A stretch of 64,000 nucleotides of DNA from Crotophaga sulcirostris (lineage: Eukaryota > Chordata > Aves > Cuculiformes > Crotophagidae): assembly GCA_013397455.1 (NCBI GenBank), contig VYZB01000095.1, positions 789,396 to 853,395 of the forward strand, written 5' to 3'. The position numbers were made by a program, and so were the translations under genes. The first letter of the stretch is position 1, and the number at the start of each line of letters is the position of its first letter. The notes beneath the pieces are model-generated. The model ran no database searches and was not told where the DNA came from. It worked only from the letters and a program-made list of their open reading frames with translations. This document shows positions 1 to 11,449 of this stretch, one piece after another.

Positions 1-1689
1 AAAGGGGGCATAAGTCTAAGGGCAATCTTCAGCACGTTAATTAAATTATGAGTTAAATGTTCTCTCCAGCCTGCATCTTCCTACTACATAGCAACAGTCT
101 TTTCCATAGCACAGGGATCTGCTGTGTGCTCTTTGCATTGAAAATGAACAGTATTTCCATGCAACAATGCAACCATGTATAGGACTGAATAACAACACTG
201 GCAAATAACACTGCTGAATGTATTCAACTCCTGCATAAAGCCTCATGTTATCAAAGGAATAGAAAATTGGTAGGGAGCTGTTTGGCTAGAATGGGTGCTG
301 ATGCTGGGCAACTGCACACTGTTTCTTTATCCTTACTGAGGGAAATGCTTTTTGTACAGTGGGAAATTTGCCTGTGTAAGGACTGCAGCAACCAGACAGC
401 CTGGGTACAAAAGGGGAATCTGTAAAAGCTGCAGATGCCTCTGGTCCTAGCACCCAAAGGAACAATACTTGCTCCTGCGTTTTAATTTTGTTTATTAATA
501 ATTTAATATGCTTTTATGATAGCTCCAGGACACTGGAGCACTTCAAATTGCCCCATCATGTGAAATGCCAAAGTTCCCAGAGCTGGGATTGAAACTGGTG
601 GAGTGAGGAGAGCACAGCTGTGTTTGGTACAGGCTCTACTGGTGGAGTCCAGCTTGCATCCTTTTTGAAAGTCTACTTTCAGGCTTCTCAGGACTATCTA
701 TGGCTTTGAGACAGCTCAACATTTGCAAAACAGGATATGTGCTGGCAGCCAGTGTGTTTGTGCCATTTTAGTGTATTTGCACATGGCAGAGAGAGGCCAC
801 AGCCTGTCCTCATGTCCTTCCATGTGGGCAGGACCTGGGAGAATGGGAGAGATCTTCATCCTGCGACCTGCTTTGTCCTGGTGCGTTTGGCAAATGAGGA
901 TTTTTTCAGTAATTTTGCATTTCTTTTTATTAGTCTATGCCAAACTGATGGATATAAGAACAGACGCAGATATGTAGGAAAGGGGGTGTTTCCTATAGAC
1001 TGACCCATGCTTTGCTGCACTGTGCACAGTGAAAACCACCTTGCTGGAGCAAACCAGTGGCTTAAACTGCCTTTACTAGGGCTTAGGGGACTAAAGCCTA
1101 TTATGTTCAACACAGGTGTAATGACAACACCTACAAGCAACACAGTAGACAAGTAATTATCACCTCATCTGCCTATAACTTCTTTACAACCCTTATACCC
1201 TGGGTTTTGCATAATTTTTGTAACCAGATAATGAATTGTGCTCTGCAGAGTGGATCCTGATGTACCTGAAGGGTTTAGCAGTTTATGATTTCCTGCAGCA
1301 TTAAACCATAGAAACAAACTGGTGTTTAATGTAGAGTTTAGTTTTATTAGCTGTCTTCCACACTTCAAGAAGCAAGTGTATGGGCTAACATAAATCAGGG
1401 GTTTGAGACTTTTGAAATGTCTTCTCCAGCCTCTCCTGTTTGGGGGGGGAGGAGGAGAGGAATTTCTTGCAAAATATAGCTAGTTGAAGATAGAAAAAAT
1501 TGTCATCTTCTCTAAGTCTTTGGGAAAGACTCACAGCATTAATAATGAGGCAGTTCCTCTGAAGGCATCCAGTGTGGTATCCCCTCTCCTTCACAATCTC
1601 CACAGCAGTTGTGTTGTGTGTGTTTGCAGGGACAGAGCTCCCTATAGGAATGATAACATAATTAATCTTCCTGATTTTGGGAAAAGTTA
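1..1689. other. Unique AT-rich non-coding sequence
   Basis: I see no gene, exon with convincing splice sites, RNA gene or recognisable transposon here. All open frames are under 100 codons, overlap on both strands, and have no protein-like composition or family motif. Apart from a purine-only tract described separately, the stretch holds ordinary single-copy vertebrate sequence. Confidence 0.6.
1442..1462. repeat. 21-nt purine-only tract with a G8 run
   Basis: Eight consecutive G are followed by GGA/GA units and two A, with no pyrimidine for 21 bases. It is a low-complexity tract. The run of eight G is unusual in an otherwise AT-rich neighbourhood, but there are too few separated G-tracts for a standard quadruplex. 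Confidence 0.75.
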
Positions 1690-1860
1690 AGCAAAAAACC
1701 TTTGTGCGTCAGCCCCAAACTGGTATCATTAATCAGTGATCATTTCAAGGTATTAATTAGAGCACTGGGCTTTTTGCCTAGAAAACATACTTCAAGGCAT
1801 TTTTTACACCAATAAAGTAAGTAGTTTCCATTAAAGGGCAATTAGTAGAGAGGCAAAACC
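1690..1860. promoter_or_regulatory. Candidate enhancer-like block (homeodomain and Maf-type motifs)
   Basis: Seen: a TGCGTCAGC site at 1705-1713, close to the Maf recognition half-site, followed by several TAAT/ATTA cores (CATTAATCAG near 1728, TTAATTAG near 1753, CAATTAG near 1839). Such AT-rich blocks dense in homeodomain cores, without simple repeats, are typical of vertebrate conserved non-coding elements. Conservation cannot be judged from one sequence, so the regulatory role is inference. It could equally be ordinary AT-rich sequence. Confidence 0.25.
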
Positions 1861-4800
1861 AGGGGAGGGAGTGCTCCATCTGATTCATCAACCCCATAAA
1901 GAAGATGCTGCCACCATTTTTTCAGCCTTGTATGAAAAAAAGGCTTATGAATGCCTCTATTATCTGTATCATCTGTTATCGAAATCTGGAGATGCTTTAC
2001 CTGTTGAAATTCAGATATATTTTTTGTTTGTCGTGCATTTCAGTTATGTGCAATAAAAAAGCCCTTTGTGTTATTTATTCAGAGTTTCTCAAAACATTTT
2101 AATGATGTGAATAGAGAGAGAGTTTTAGGGAAAATGCAGAGTTCACAGTCAAAGAATCCTACTGAAGTCTCTTACATGCTATTAGAGAAGTACTGCTGTG
2201 CATTTTAATTGTGTTCACCATACTAACAAACCTGAATTTCTTTTAAAGTAAGTAGTGGCAGCACTTTTTGTCAGCCAAACCTCCACAGGCCATTAGAGAT
2301 CCTTTGAATTCATTTATTTTCTCTGGATTAGGAAGAACTAAAATCCAGTAGCTCAGAAATTGTTTCAAAAAGGTTGGGTTTTTTTATGTGTGTGCCTATT
2401 CAGACCTCCTGATAAAAGTATATGCTCCAGCTTCATAAAATAAAGCTCCAGAAACTTGAGAGATGGGGAAAACAAGGGATGATGTTGCTCAGCTGCTGTA
2501 GGTGATGTCGCTCCCATCCTGTTCCTCCAGCACTGCTAAGGGTGCATCCTCATCCTTCACAGAAACCTCAGAACAAAGCAAGGCTGTGTCCTGTGCTTCG
2601 CACAGCACTGGATTGCAGAAATGTTTTATGCGATCCGTTTTATCAGAGTTTCAGGCAGCTGTGAAAGTATTAATCTGAGCCTAATGTTTCTCTGCTTCTT
2701 GGGTAACTTCACCCTGGAGACTGACTCAGTGTGTTATTAGTAGACACTGCAGTTGTACTTACAGCAAAAAAGCTAGAGGGACAGGGGGAATAGTCTTGGT
2801 TGCTTTTTACCTTTGGGAACCCCTATGCATAAGTTTCTTCATGATAACATACCCTAAAACACCAAATTCGCTTTGAGAAGCAACCAGTATCCTCAGCCTG
2901 AATTTGGACTCAGTAGATTTCTCCCAGAGGAAAGCAGAGGCCAAGTCTGGAGTGGATGGAAGAGACACTTCTGTATTAGCTCTGGGATTTATCTGGTAAG
3001 TCAGGTACATCAGCACCCTGTGCATACAAGCAGTCAAATTTCACAGGTGCCTTGGTTTTGATCTTTAAACCCCTGCTTTTCTTCTTGAAGATTGGCTTCT
3101 TTGGATGCAATTTAAAATTCCATGTAGACAGGGTAGAATTGGTCAGTGTTGAGTACACAGCTCTGTGATGTTCCTAATTTGATCTAAATTAGCATTGCTG
3201 TGATTTTGCACTCTGTTCCCTCTCAGTGGTTGCATATTGATTTACTGGATTTAATTCTGCAGCTCCTAATTCAGACCTTTGCAGTGGATGAGGAGCCTGA
3301 CTGTTTAACTCAACACTAGGAATCGCTACCTGAAACCCAGACGGTGCTATACCCAACTGTGTCCAAAGGGTATTTTTTTGTTCAAGTTTTGATCTATTCC
3401 AAAGGCACTAGGAGTGCGCTCTTGAAAATTTTCAGCTAGTACCCATTTACCATGCTTTGGGTTACGTTGCATAGCTGTTTCCAAGTGCAAAAGCTCCAGA
3501 TTCCTTTTGAATGAAACAAAACCAGAAGAACTTTAAATATTGCCAGACATTTGGGCCACGGAATTACACTATAAAGTAAAATCCCTGGGACAGATACTGA
3601 ATGGGTGTCTGGGTGGACCATGCTCTCAACTGTTTGCTCTGTAGATCTACTCTTATTGTGCTGCACTGCTGCACTACTTGCCAAGATAGCTGCAGCCCCT
3701 GAGACTCTCCTAAGAGTCCTCTGGTTCCCGGGGCAAATGACAGAATACTGAGTGTTCCTCAAGCCAATGGAAATAGTAGTTGAGGATGTTGTAAGAACAG
3801 AATAAATTTTGTCCTATAACTTCACTGAGCATGAAAGAAGAGTCTGTCCTCTGTGCCACGTAGATGATGCCTGCAGATCGGACTCAAATCCTTAGTTTGG
3901 TGGCAAGTATAAAAGTATGCACGATAGCAACAGCTCACAGCAAGCTGTACGTTTGGCTTCAAGTCCTGAAGGCAGAGCAGTGACACACAGTAACAACACC
4001 TTACATCTCTCTGAAGCTCTTCAGTGAGTCTAAGCAATATGACAAGTTCATGGTACATGTTCTTAAGGGATCATTTTTCTTCTAGCAAGATTTACTTTAC
4101 ACAAAATGAGTCTGGTATTTCTTGTTATTGGAAAATGAGCGTAATGTTCAGTAGGAATCATCTTGGCCTATTATCTGACAGATATCAATAATTTATTTGT
4201 CCTTGTTCAAAATGAAGTAGAAGGGAATCTAATGCAGTGGCTGTTTTCCTCTACAAGAGCAAATGTCTGCCTGCAACCTCTTTTACTCGGACTAGGGCAC
4301 ATGGGGCTGGCAGTGGGGTTCATCTGAGTGAGCTGATGGGTGTGTTTGTTGGTCCTTCCCAAAGACATGAACATGTAGCCCTCCACACTGCTCTCTTAGT
4401 GCTCATCCATTTTGCTTGGTTGACATGTTCAGGTCACAGCACATGATACCAAGGAAGGGAAAGGCAGATTACCATTACAACAGCGTTGCTTTGACTCCAA
4501 ATTGTCTTTCATTGTTTTTACGTGTCATCTCTGTGTCCTTCACTATCTTCTTGCCCATCTCAGTGTGCTGTGTGGTGTATATGTTTGCATGAACTCTTGT
4601 AAAGCAAAGAAGTAGCACCTCATAGTACTCTAGCTGATGAGCAAACACCTTCATTTGTCACTATGTCATTTTGACAAAATAATGGAAATTGCATAAATGC
4701 ACTTGCAAAGCCCAGCCTGGCTTTGCAGTACACTGAATTTCTTTGTAACCTCATGACTTTTCCTGTAAATGACTTTCTAAAATTAAAATGTGAAGATGCA

Positions 4801-7800
4801 TTAGCATTTCAGAGGATTTTCCTTAATGTATCATGGTTGGCCTCATTATATTTGCTCAGTTTAATTAAGGTTGTGATTATTCAGACAGTCCCACCTCAGA
4901 GTTGTTCTTTTGCAGAATAAAATTGATGGTGGGCTTTCTTGTCTTCAGGAAAGAAATGATTGGATACAGCATGTCATATTGATTCTATAATGCATGATTT
5001 GTCTCATAATAATTTTTTTTCCCTCCTGGTACCTAGTATGTACTGCAGGGATCTCCTATCATTAAGATTGGCTGTCAGTCATATGAGAGTTATTAAAGTA
5101 AAAAAAATATAAAGCCATTTTCTGATCACAGGATTAAATTTTAATGGAGAAAAGAAAATGAAGTCATGACTTACAATTTGGGATCTTTTTGAAAAGAGCC
5201 TGTTCAGAAATATTTAGTAATAACACTATAAATAAGTATATAAGCTATTTCTCAGACAGAGCAAGTTTATTGGCATTGTGCTTGGCAGGAGGGAAGGGGG
5301 ATTGCACAGTGAGAAACCCACCTGAACCTGAGCATCTTACAGCTATCCAGGGCTTATGAGAGTGAAAAAGAAAGGCAGCAGTCCCAGCCCCAGTGAATTG
5401 ACTACTGTGCTATATTCCATTATGATGACATTTATAGAATTGTATTTCAAATGCATGGTGAAGTTTTATTTAGCAGTAAGTCTCTGGATGTTTAATGGAC
5501 GAAAAGCATAGTTGTGAGTTTTGTAACAGAAGTCAGATGTTTGACAAACGTCAGCTTTATTTATAAATAGTTCTCTAGGACAGAAATGATGGCCCCTACT
5601 TGGAAAAGTGTCTTAAATTACCACAATGTATAGTGGTGAGCAATGCATAGTGCAGCATTTTCTTCAAGATTGTTCTCTAGATAAAGCTGCAGCAGACAAT
5701 GTATCACCAGACAGGCTGGTTTGCTTCCCAAAAGAGTCCGGGATTTGCTCTCTAATCTCTTCCTGCAGCACTATTTTCTAGATGCTTTTTCTTTACAAAA
5801 TAGATTAATAAACCTGCAGTGGAGGTGTCTTTTGTGCATCTGTGTTATATTCAAAATACATTCACTAGGACTGGTGAGAAAATTGAAGTTAAATCATCCC
5901 TGTGTGACCATTAAGGTTACTGCTGCATTTTGGACATTTTTAAAACATACTTCCTGTTCTTCTCTTTCGATCCCTGCTGGAAGATTTTTTTAAAAATAAG
6001 ATTTTGATATCTGCCTCAGGGCTTTAGAAAGCTGTAGATTACTTGCTGTGGGGATGTGAAGGCTACGGGGGTACAGAAGAAATTGCTTTTTAGGCTAACA
6101 CAAATACTGGCCCTGTGTTATGTTCTTTGTAGAAATTGTGTGCAATAGATAGAAGCACTGAGAGGAGCTCGGTGTGTCAGGGAGGCAACGTTTACAAACA
6201 GTAAAGGCAACAAAAATGCAAATGAGTGGAAAGCGGTGGAAGTGAGATGCCATAGTGGACTATGGAAATGGTGCTGACAGATCAAAAAGAGACTGAACCA
6301 GGCATGCGAAGCTGAAGTTTAGCTGAAGAACAAGCATGCCGATTGACAACAAGGAATTGCTTAGAAACACAAAGAAAGAATCACAGTGAAGAGCTCAGAC
6401 CTCTGATTCAATGAAAGGCTGTTAAGGGCTTCTTTTTGCGTGAATGAGAGGGGAAGTTGTAATGTGGTTGTGTGAGTGGTTTAAGCAGTGGTGTGTAACA
6501 ATCCCCGTGTTAGATTGAGCAGATATATGAAATTATTTATGTTGTTAGTGGTCTATAGAGCTGCTAGAAATTCTTTCCCCTGCAAGATGCATCTTTGCCA
6601 GCTGAAAGGTGATCTATTTCTTTATAGCTGTGTACTGACCGTGCGAATAAAGGGACTGACTTTGTACAGAGGTCATGTAAATACAGCATCCAGGTGAAAT
6701 TCAGGCATCCATCAATTCAACTCCACATATTGCAATATGTCCCTGAAAGTGATGGGAATTGAAACACATTCCTAATGTATATGTGCAAGTCTTTTTCTTG
6801 CATACGGGTTGCCTAGTTGCTGTCTTGAATGAGATATAACTGCTATTGAAGTTTGAAATTGAAACTAATTTCTTACCTCTTCCCACTAACTCCTTAAAAA
6901 AATTCACAAGCCAGCAACATGGTTTTATTAACATGTGTGTGGCAGTGGGTAGTGGCTGACAGAGAACCTTCCATTTGAAAAGTGTGTCGCAGTTTGCACC
7001 TTATGAGAAGACTGAGTGAGGAATTAATAGCTTTGATCAATGGCTTGGAGTTGTGTTTGTCTCCTCTTTTGCTGGAGGAGGCAGTCTGTCTTGCTTGGCA
7101 CTACCTAACCTACCCTGTCTATAGGCAGCTTCTTGCCTGCGAGGTTTTCCAAAGATGCCCGCAGCTGTAAGAAATAGAAAGGGAAGTAAATCTGAGGCAA
7201 ACAGAAGAACAAAGTATGGTGTTACCAACACCGTGTTACTGTTCAGTGTTGCTGCCCAGGAGCAAGAGGAGGTTGAAAAATGTTGTGCAAGTAGTTAATT
7301 TGTAAAATTAATAATAATAAAAAGTCCCAAGGGAGAAAAAATAAGAATAACTTCTTCACTTTCAAAAAGCAGGACATCTGCATAGTCATTCTTTAAATGT
7401 AGGTCCCTCTTTATACTCTTGCTTACTGTGAAATTTTTTTTCTGGCTAAAAAGAGACTCTGCTTCAGGTCTGTGCTACTTCCCTCTGCAGGCTCTAAAAG
7501 ACTTGTGTAGTTTTTTTGAGCATACAATATCAGAAGCTTTTATTAACAGAAACATTATTTGGGAGTATCCAGCAAATATAGATTCTTTAAAATGACTTTT
7601 TTAAATGGTATCTTTAATATTTCTACATCTAGTAATGAAATACCAGATGGACTGAACCACTTCAAACACAAAGCACACCTCACTGGATAGTCTGCCAATT
7701 TTGCTTGTCGGTGTTTCGAAATCCAATAGCTTCCACAGTGCTTTTGGTTCTTTGGTGATTAGCTCCAGTAATATAAAACTTCTACAGAAAATCTCTGAAG

Positions 7801-9819
7801 CAGTTTGCTTCTGTGCAGGTCTTCAGTGCATCAGCTTTTCGTATTTAAATGGCTCAAAATTCTTAATCATTCTTAAAGGAAAGACGGACCTGCTTTGCTT
7901 CACTGCAGTGCTCATTATTTGTATAGTTCTATCAGTTCTGCCAGAAATACTTACAAACCAGATCACATCTGCTTTGGCTACTATCAATCAACAGCTGATG
8001 AAAGAAGGATCATAGAATCTATTTACCAACAACTAAATAGCAAGGCAATTAGAAAGCTTATTGGATTTTCACTTATACTTTCTTTACGAACTTTTAATAA
8101 TGTCTTCTGGTTCTTCATTTTTAACCAACAGGACAAGTAAAGGCTTATGAAAAAGATATAATCAGCCTATGGGACTTTCTGATATGTTTTGTTTTCTACT
8201 TAGCTACATTGTATTTGTCTTATCATGCCACCCATATCACTGTACTAGGTGCTCTACAATCTGAAGTTATTTTCCTGTCCCAAAGAAAATGCCATCTGAA
8301 TAGACAAAGAGACAATGGATGAAAAGGTAGGACATTGTTGTCCCTGTCTCAGGTCTAGGAGAGTTGGTGCATAAAGAGAATATGGCTTGAGCCATATAAT
8401 GGTGCACTGAACAGGTTTCTGAGCTAATTTCAGAATACTTTAGTTCAAACTGGCCCTGATTTAAGTCCACCTGTCAGCTTCATGTGTGAACCTGGGCAAA
8501 TCTATTCAGATCCTTGAAACAGCTTGAAGCTTTCCCAGCTATGATGTTCCTTTTTGGTCTTCCAGATCTGGATTTAGTGCCTATAAAGTGAACTCAGGAT
8601 TTTACAAATGAGTGTAGCTCTGTCTATGATGATTTGCCTTGATTGACTTGTACCTTGAATACTTGTACAAAAGTGCATTAAAACCCATGCAGAGGGTGGT
8701 TATCAAACCCAGATAAAGCTCTTAACCTAGTGTCTCAATCTCAAGAATGTCCTCCTTATCCCTGAACAACAGCAAAGAGTTTATTTGGTACAGTCTTTTA
8801 TTTGTACTCTCTTCCTGATGTCTTCCTAAACATTTGCTGCCTAATCAAGATCACGGGAAACATAATCTAATTATGCCTAGCAATATTTATCTGCTAAAGT
8901 ATGTGCAAAGCAAAGTAGTTCAGGCAGGCAGTGGTTTTGGTGCCTTGGTGTGTTCCAGCTGTGGTGTCTGTTCCTCAGTGGTTGTCCTGTCTGTTTAAGG
9001 TGTTGTCTATTTATCTTACACATATACAGCAGATGCTCAATCTTGATCAGAGATAGGGAAGCACACGAGCCTGACCCGCTTAAAACTGAGAAAAATTCCA
9101 GATTCCTGCTGGTATAAATTGAACCACTGCTTTGAAAATTGCAGAAGTGAATGCATTTACACCAACAAAGAAGCTGAGTCCTTAGCCAATCATAGAATGA
9201 CTTGATAGTTTAGACAAGGGGAGAAGATAAAAAAAAATTATATGAAGTAAATAATTTTTAGCCAGACTTAACTCTTTGCTACTGAGTCACTAAAATTGCC
9301 CATTAACATGTTTGATGGTCACATTCACATGTTAAACATTTAGTTACAGGGATTCTGATTGCTCAACGTGGACTTGACTTACATTGGTGTGGGTTCCATT
9401 AATGTCAGTTGTCTCTGGATCAGCCACAAACTGCCTTTTTGTAGGTATTTCAGGATTACAAGTTAACAGTCATGCTGTGTGATTAGCCACCTAAATTGCA
9501 TGCTATTTTTTCCCTGTTTTGTAATCGGATTACTGTACTATTAACAAATAAAAGCAGTACCTGAACAGCAGTAAGGCTTTAATATGAAATAAGTAGAGAG
9601 GGAAGAGAACATCAGCAGGTAAGACATTTAAAAATATAAAAATGCTAAACTGATTTGTTTCCTCCTCCCAGCTGGAGCATTGTGTTAACTCACATTCACA
9701 GATCACAAGTCTCACGGCACAGCTTCCATTTTGAACAAGGGAGGAAAGCTGAAACTCATAAACCAGGGAAAGTTAGACTGGCTGGATTTTTATTTCAAAC
9801 TCATGCACAGAGGGGGAGG
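1861..9819. other. Non-coding, low-repeat sequence
   Basis: About 8 kb with no supportable gene or transposon. It contains scattered homopolymers (T8 at 5013-5020 and 7434-7441, A8 at 5100, A9 at 9229) and a short AAT-rich patch near 7305-7322. The longest open frames are about 100 codons and show no domain or signal. Isolated CR1-like words (for example ATCATAGAAT near 9189) are too short to call as an element. Confidence 0.55.
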
Positions 9820-9865
9820 CTTTCTTCCTTTTTCCCTTTTTTCCCTTTTCCCTTTCTTTTCTCTT
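9820..9865. repeat. 46-nt uninterrupted polypyrimidine tract
   Basis: Every base from 9820 to 9865 is C or T, arranged as imperfect T(4-6)CCC units, partly mirror-symmetric. It directly follows a purine-rich AGAGGGGGAGG stretch at 9810-9819. Homopurine-homopyrimidine tracts of this length and symmetry can form triplex (H-DNA) in principle. They are also ordinary microsatellite-like sequence in vertebrate introns. Confidence 0.85.
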
Positions 9866-11382
9866 ATTGTATTCACATTTTTTGCATGAACTTATGCTTG
9901 ATTTATACAGAAGGCATTCTCTTTTAGAAGTCTTACTTGATAAATGTGCCCTGTGCCTGACTGAGAAATTGCACTGGGGTCTGCTGTGTGAATTGCCATT
10001 GCTGCATGGACCCACCTGTTAGACTTTACATGCCTTGAGCTTCCATCTCTACATTTGTTCATGCTCACATGAACATCCTTGACAGTGAATAAAAGTATTT
10101 TTTAAAAATAAGAAAATTATGAAATGGGGCTTAGTGCTAGCAGCTGTTATTCACTACCTTTTACTTCTATGTGATGAGAGTTGACCAAGCAGGCTGACAC
10201 AGAGTTTCTCTGTTCTCAATGGTGTATAGATAGCAAAATGATCACTTTTAGCCCCAAAAATTTTCAGCCTAGTGTGAGTGGACCTAAAACCACTTACTAA
10301 AGTATGGATGACGCTTTATTGCTCGTAAATTGACAATCTCAGAGCAAAGATGCTGAGATAGTGTTTTTGGTGGAATTTTTATTGCCTTCCAAGGAATATG
10401 CTCTTTCCACTATGGGAATGAATGATGCTGTTGGCAAATTACTCCCATTTTTCATGGGTAAGCAGACACTTCCCTTTTCAGCAATTCCTGAATTAACTGT
10501 GAGACTATTTACAGTCTTTAAAAAATAAGCATATACCCCAAAAGAGAAAAAACATCCGTGTCTGTGCATGTGTGCAGGTATAAGATCCTGTGTGCTACCT
10601 GCTCTCTAGTGACTGCAGTAATTATGTCTGAAACACAGAATGTTTACATAGCTCAGGCAAGAGTGTAGGAAAGGGGGAGCAGAAGAGCTCTGCTCTCCCA
10701 TGACATCAAAGAGTTTTCTCTGGATGCATGGTGGGTGTAAAAGAACTCTCCTAGGAGCAAAGACCTCTGTAAAGTTCCTGGCCTTCTGCACCCTATGAAA
10801 AGTGTTCTCTTTGCCTTCTGTGCTGTAAACCCATAAGCCTATTCCTGCAGAAGCTCCAATTGTTACCAATTTTCCACTTACCCAATTCTCTGCTATTGCA
10901 AAGGTCAAAGTGAAAGAATCACCTTTCTTTCCATGGCACACTACAGTGTTCATAATGCAGATAGCACTGGAGAATACATTGCAATCTGTGCTGCCAGGAG
11001 TGCAGGGAGATGTTTTATACATCCTTTTGCATTGAACATTTATGATGTTGTTGGTCTGCAGAGAACGGGGGATGGCATTCAGTAAGAGGAACATAAGACA
11101 TGTCAGGAGGGCTCAAGGCAAGAAATACAGAATAGATCTTGGTGTCAGCTCTCACCAAGGTTTGTGAGAGATCATCACTGAAGTTTGGATTTGAGTTCCA
11201 TCCTATTGGCAGGAATGAGATTCCTCTGTCTTTTTAGGAAGAATGGTTAATGTGCATTGTTGAGTGCTGATCATGTTAAATTAACAACATGCTAACCATG
11301 GCTCATGCCAAGATTTCCCACAAAACCTTTGGACCTTTTTTGTGTGTGTGGTTGGTTGGCTGTTGGTTTGGGGGTTTTGTTT
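9866..11382. other. Non-coding sequence
   Basis: No gene or transposon is recognised. A 162-codon minus-strand frame at 10606-11094 has no family motif, no credible upstream context and ordinary local composition, so I treat it as a chance frame. Confidence 0.5.
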
Positions 11383-11449
11383 GTTTTAATACAGACTCTA
11401 TTTAAGCAGTTTTAATACAGACTCTATATTACTCTATTTAAAACTGCTT
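11383..11449. repeat. 26-bp-period direct duplication with a nested inverted repeat
   Basis: The 19-base word starting GTTTTAATACAGACTCTAT occurs at 11383-11401 and again at 11409-11427, a period of 26. AAGCAGTTTTAA (11404-11415) is the exact reverse complement of TTAAAACTGCTT (11438-11449), allowing a 12-bp stem around a 22-base loop that includes most of the second copy. It follows a TG/GGTT-rich low-complexity patch at 11341-11382. The likely origin is local slippage rather than a transposon. Confidence 0.8.

Noticed and set aside
8009..8030. GATCATAGAATCTA as a CR1 tail
   Set aside because: Too short, with no adjoining CR1 similarity.
9183..9210. ATCATAGAATGACTTGATAG as an inverted CR1 tail
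   Set aside because: Only about 10 bases match a CR1 tail; the flanking sequence shows no CR1 body.
10606..11094. 162-codon minus-strand frame
   Set aside because: No domain, signal or neighbouring gene context; composition like the other chance frames; no splice structure supporting it.
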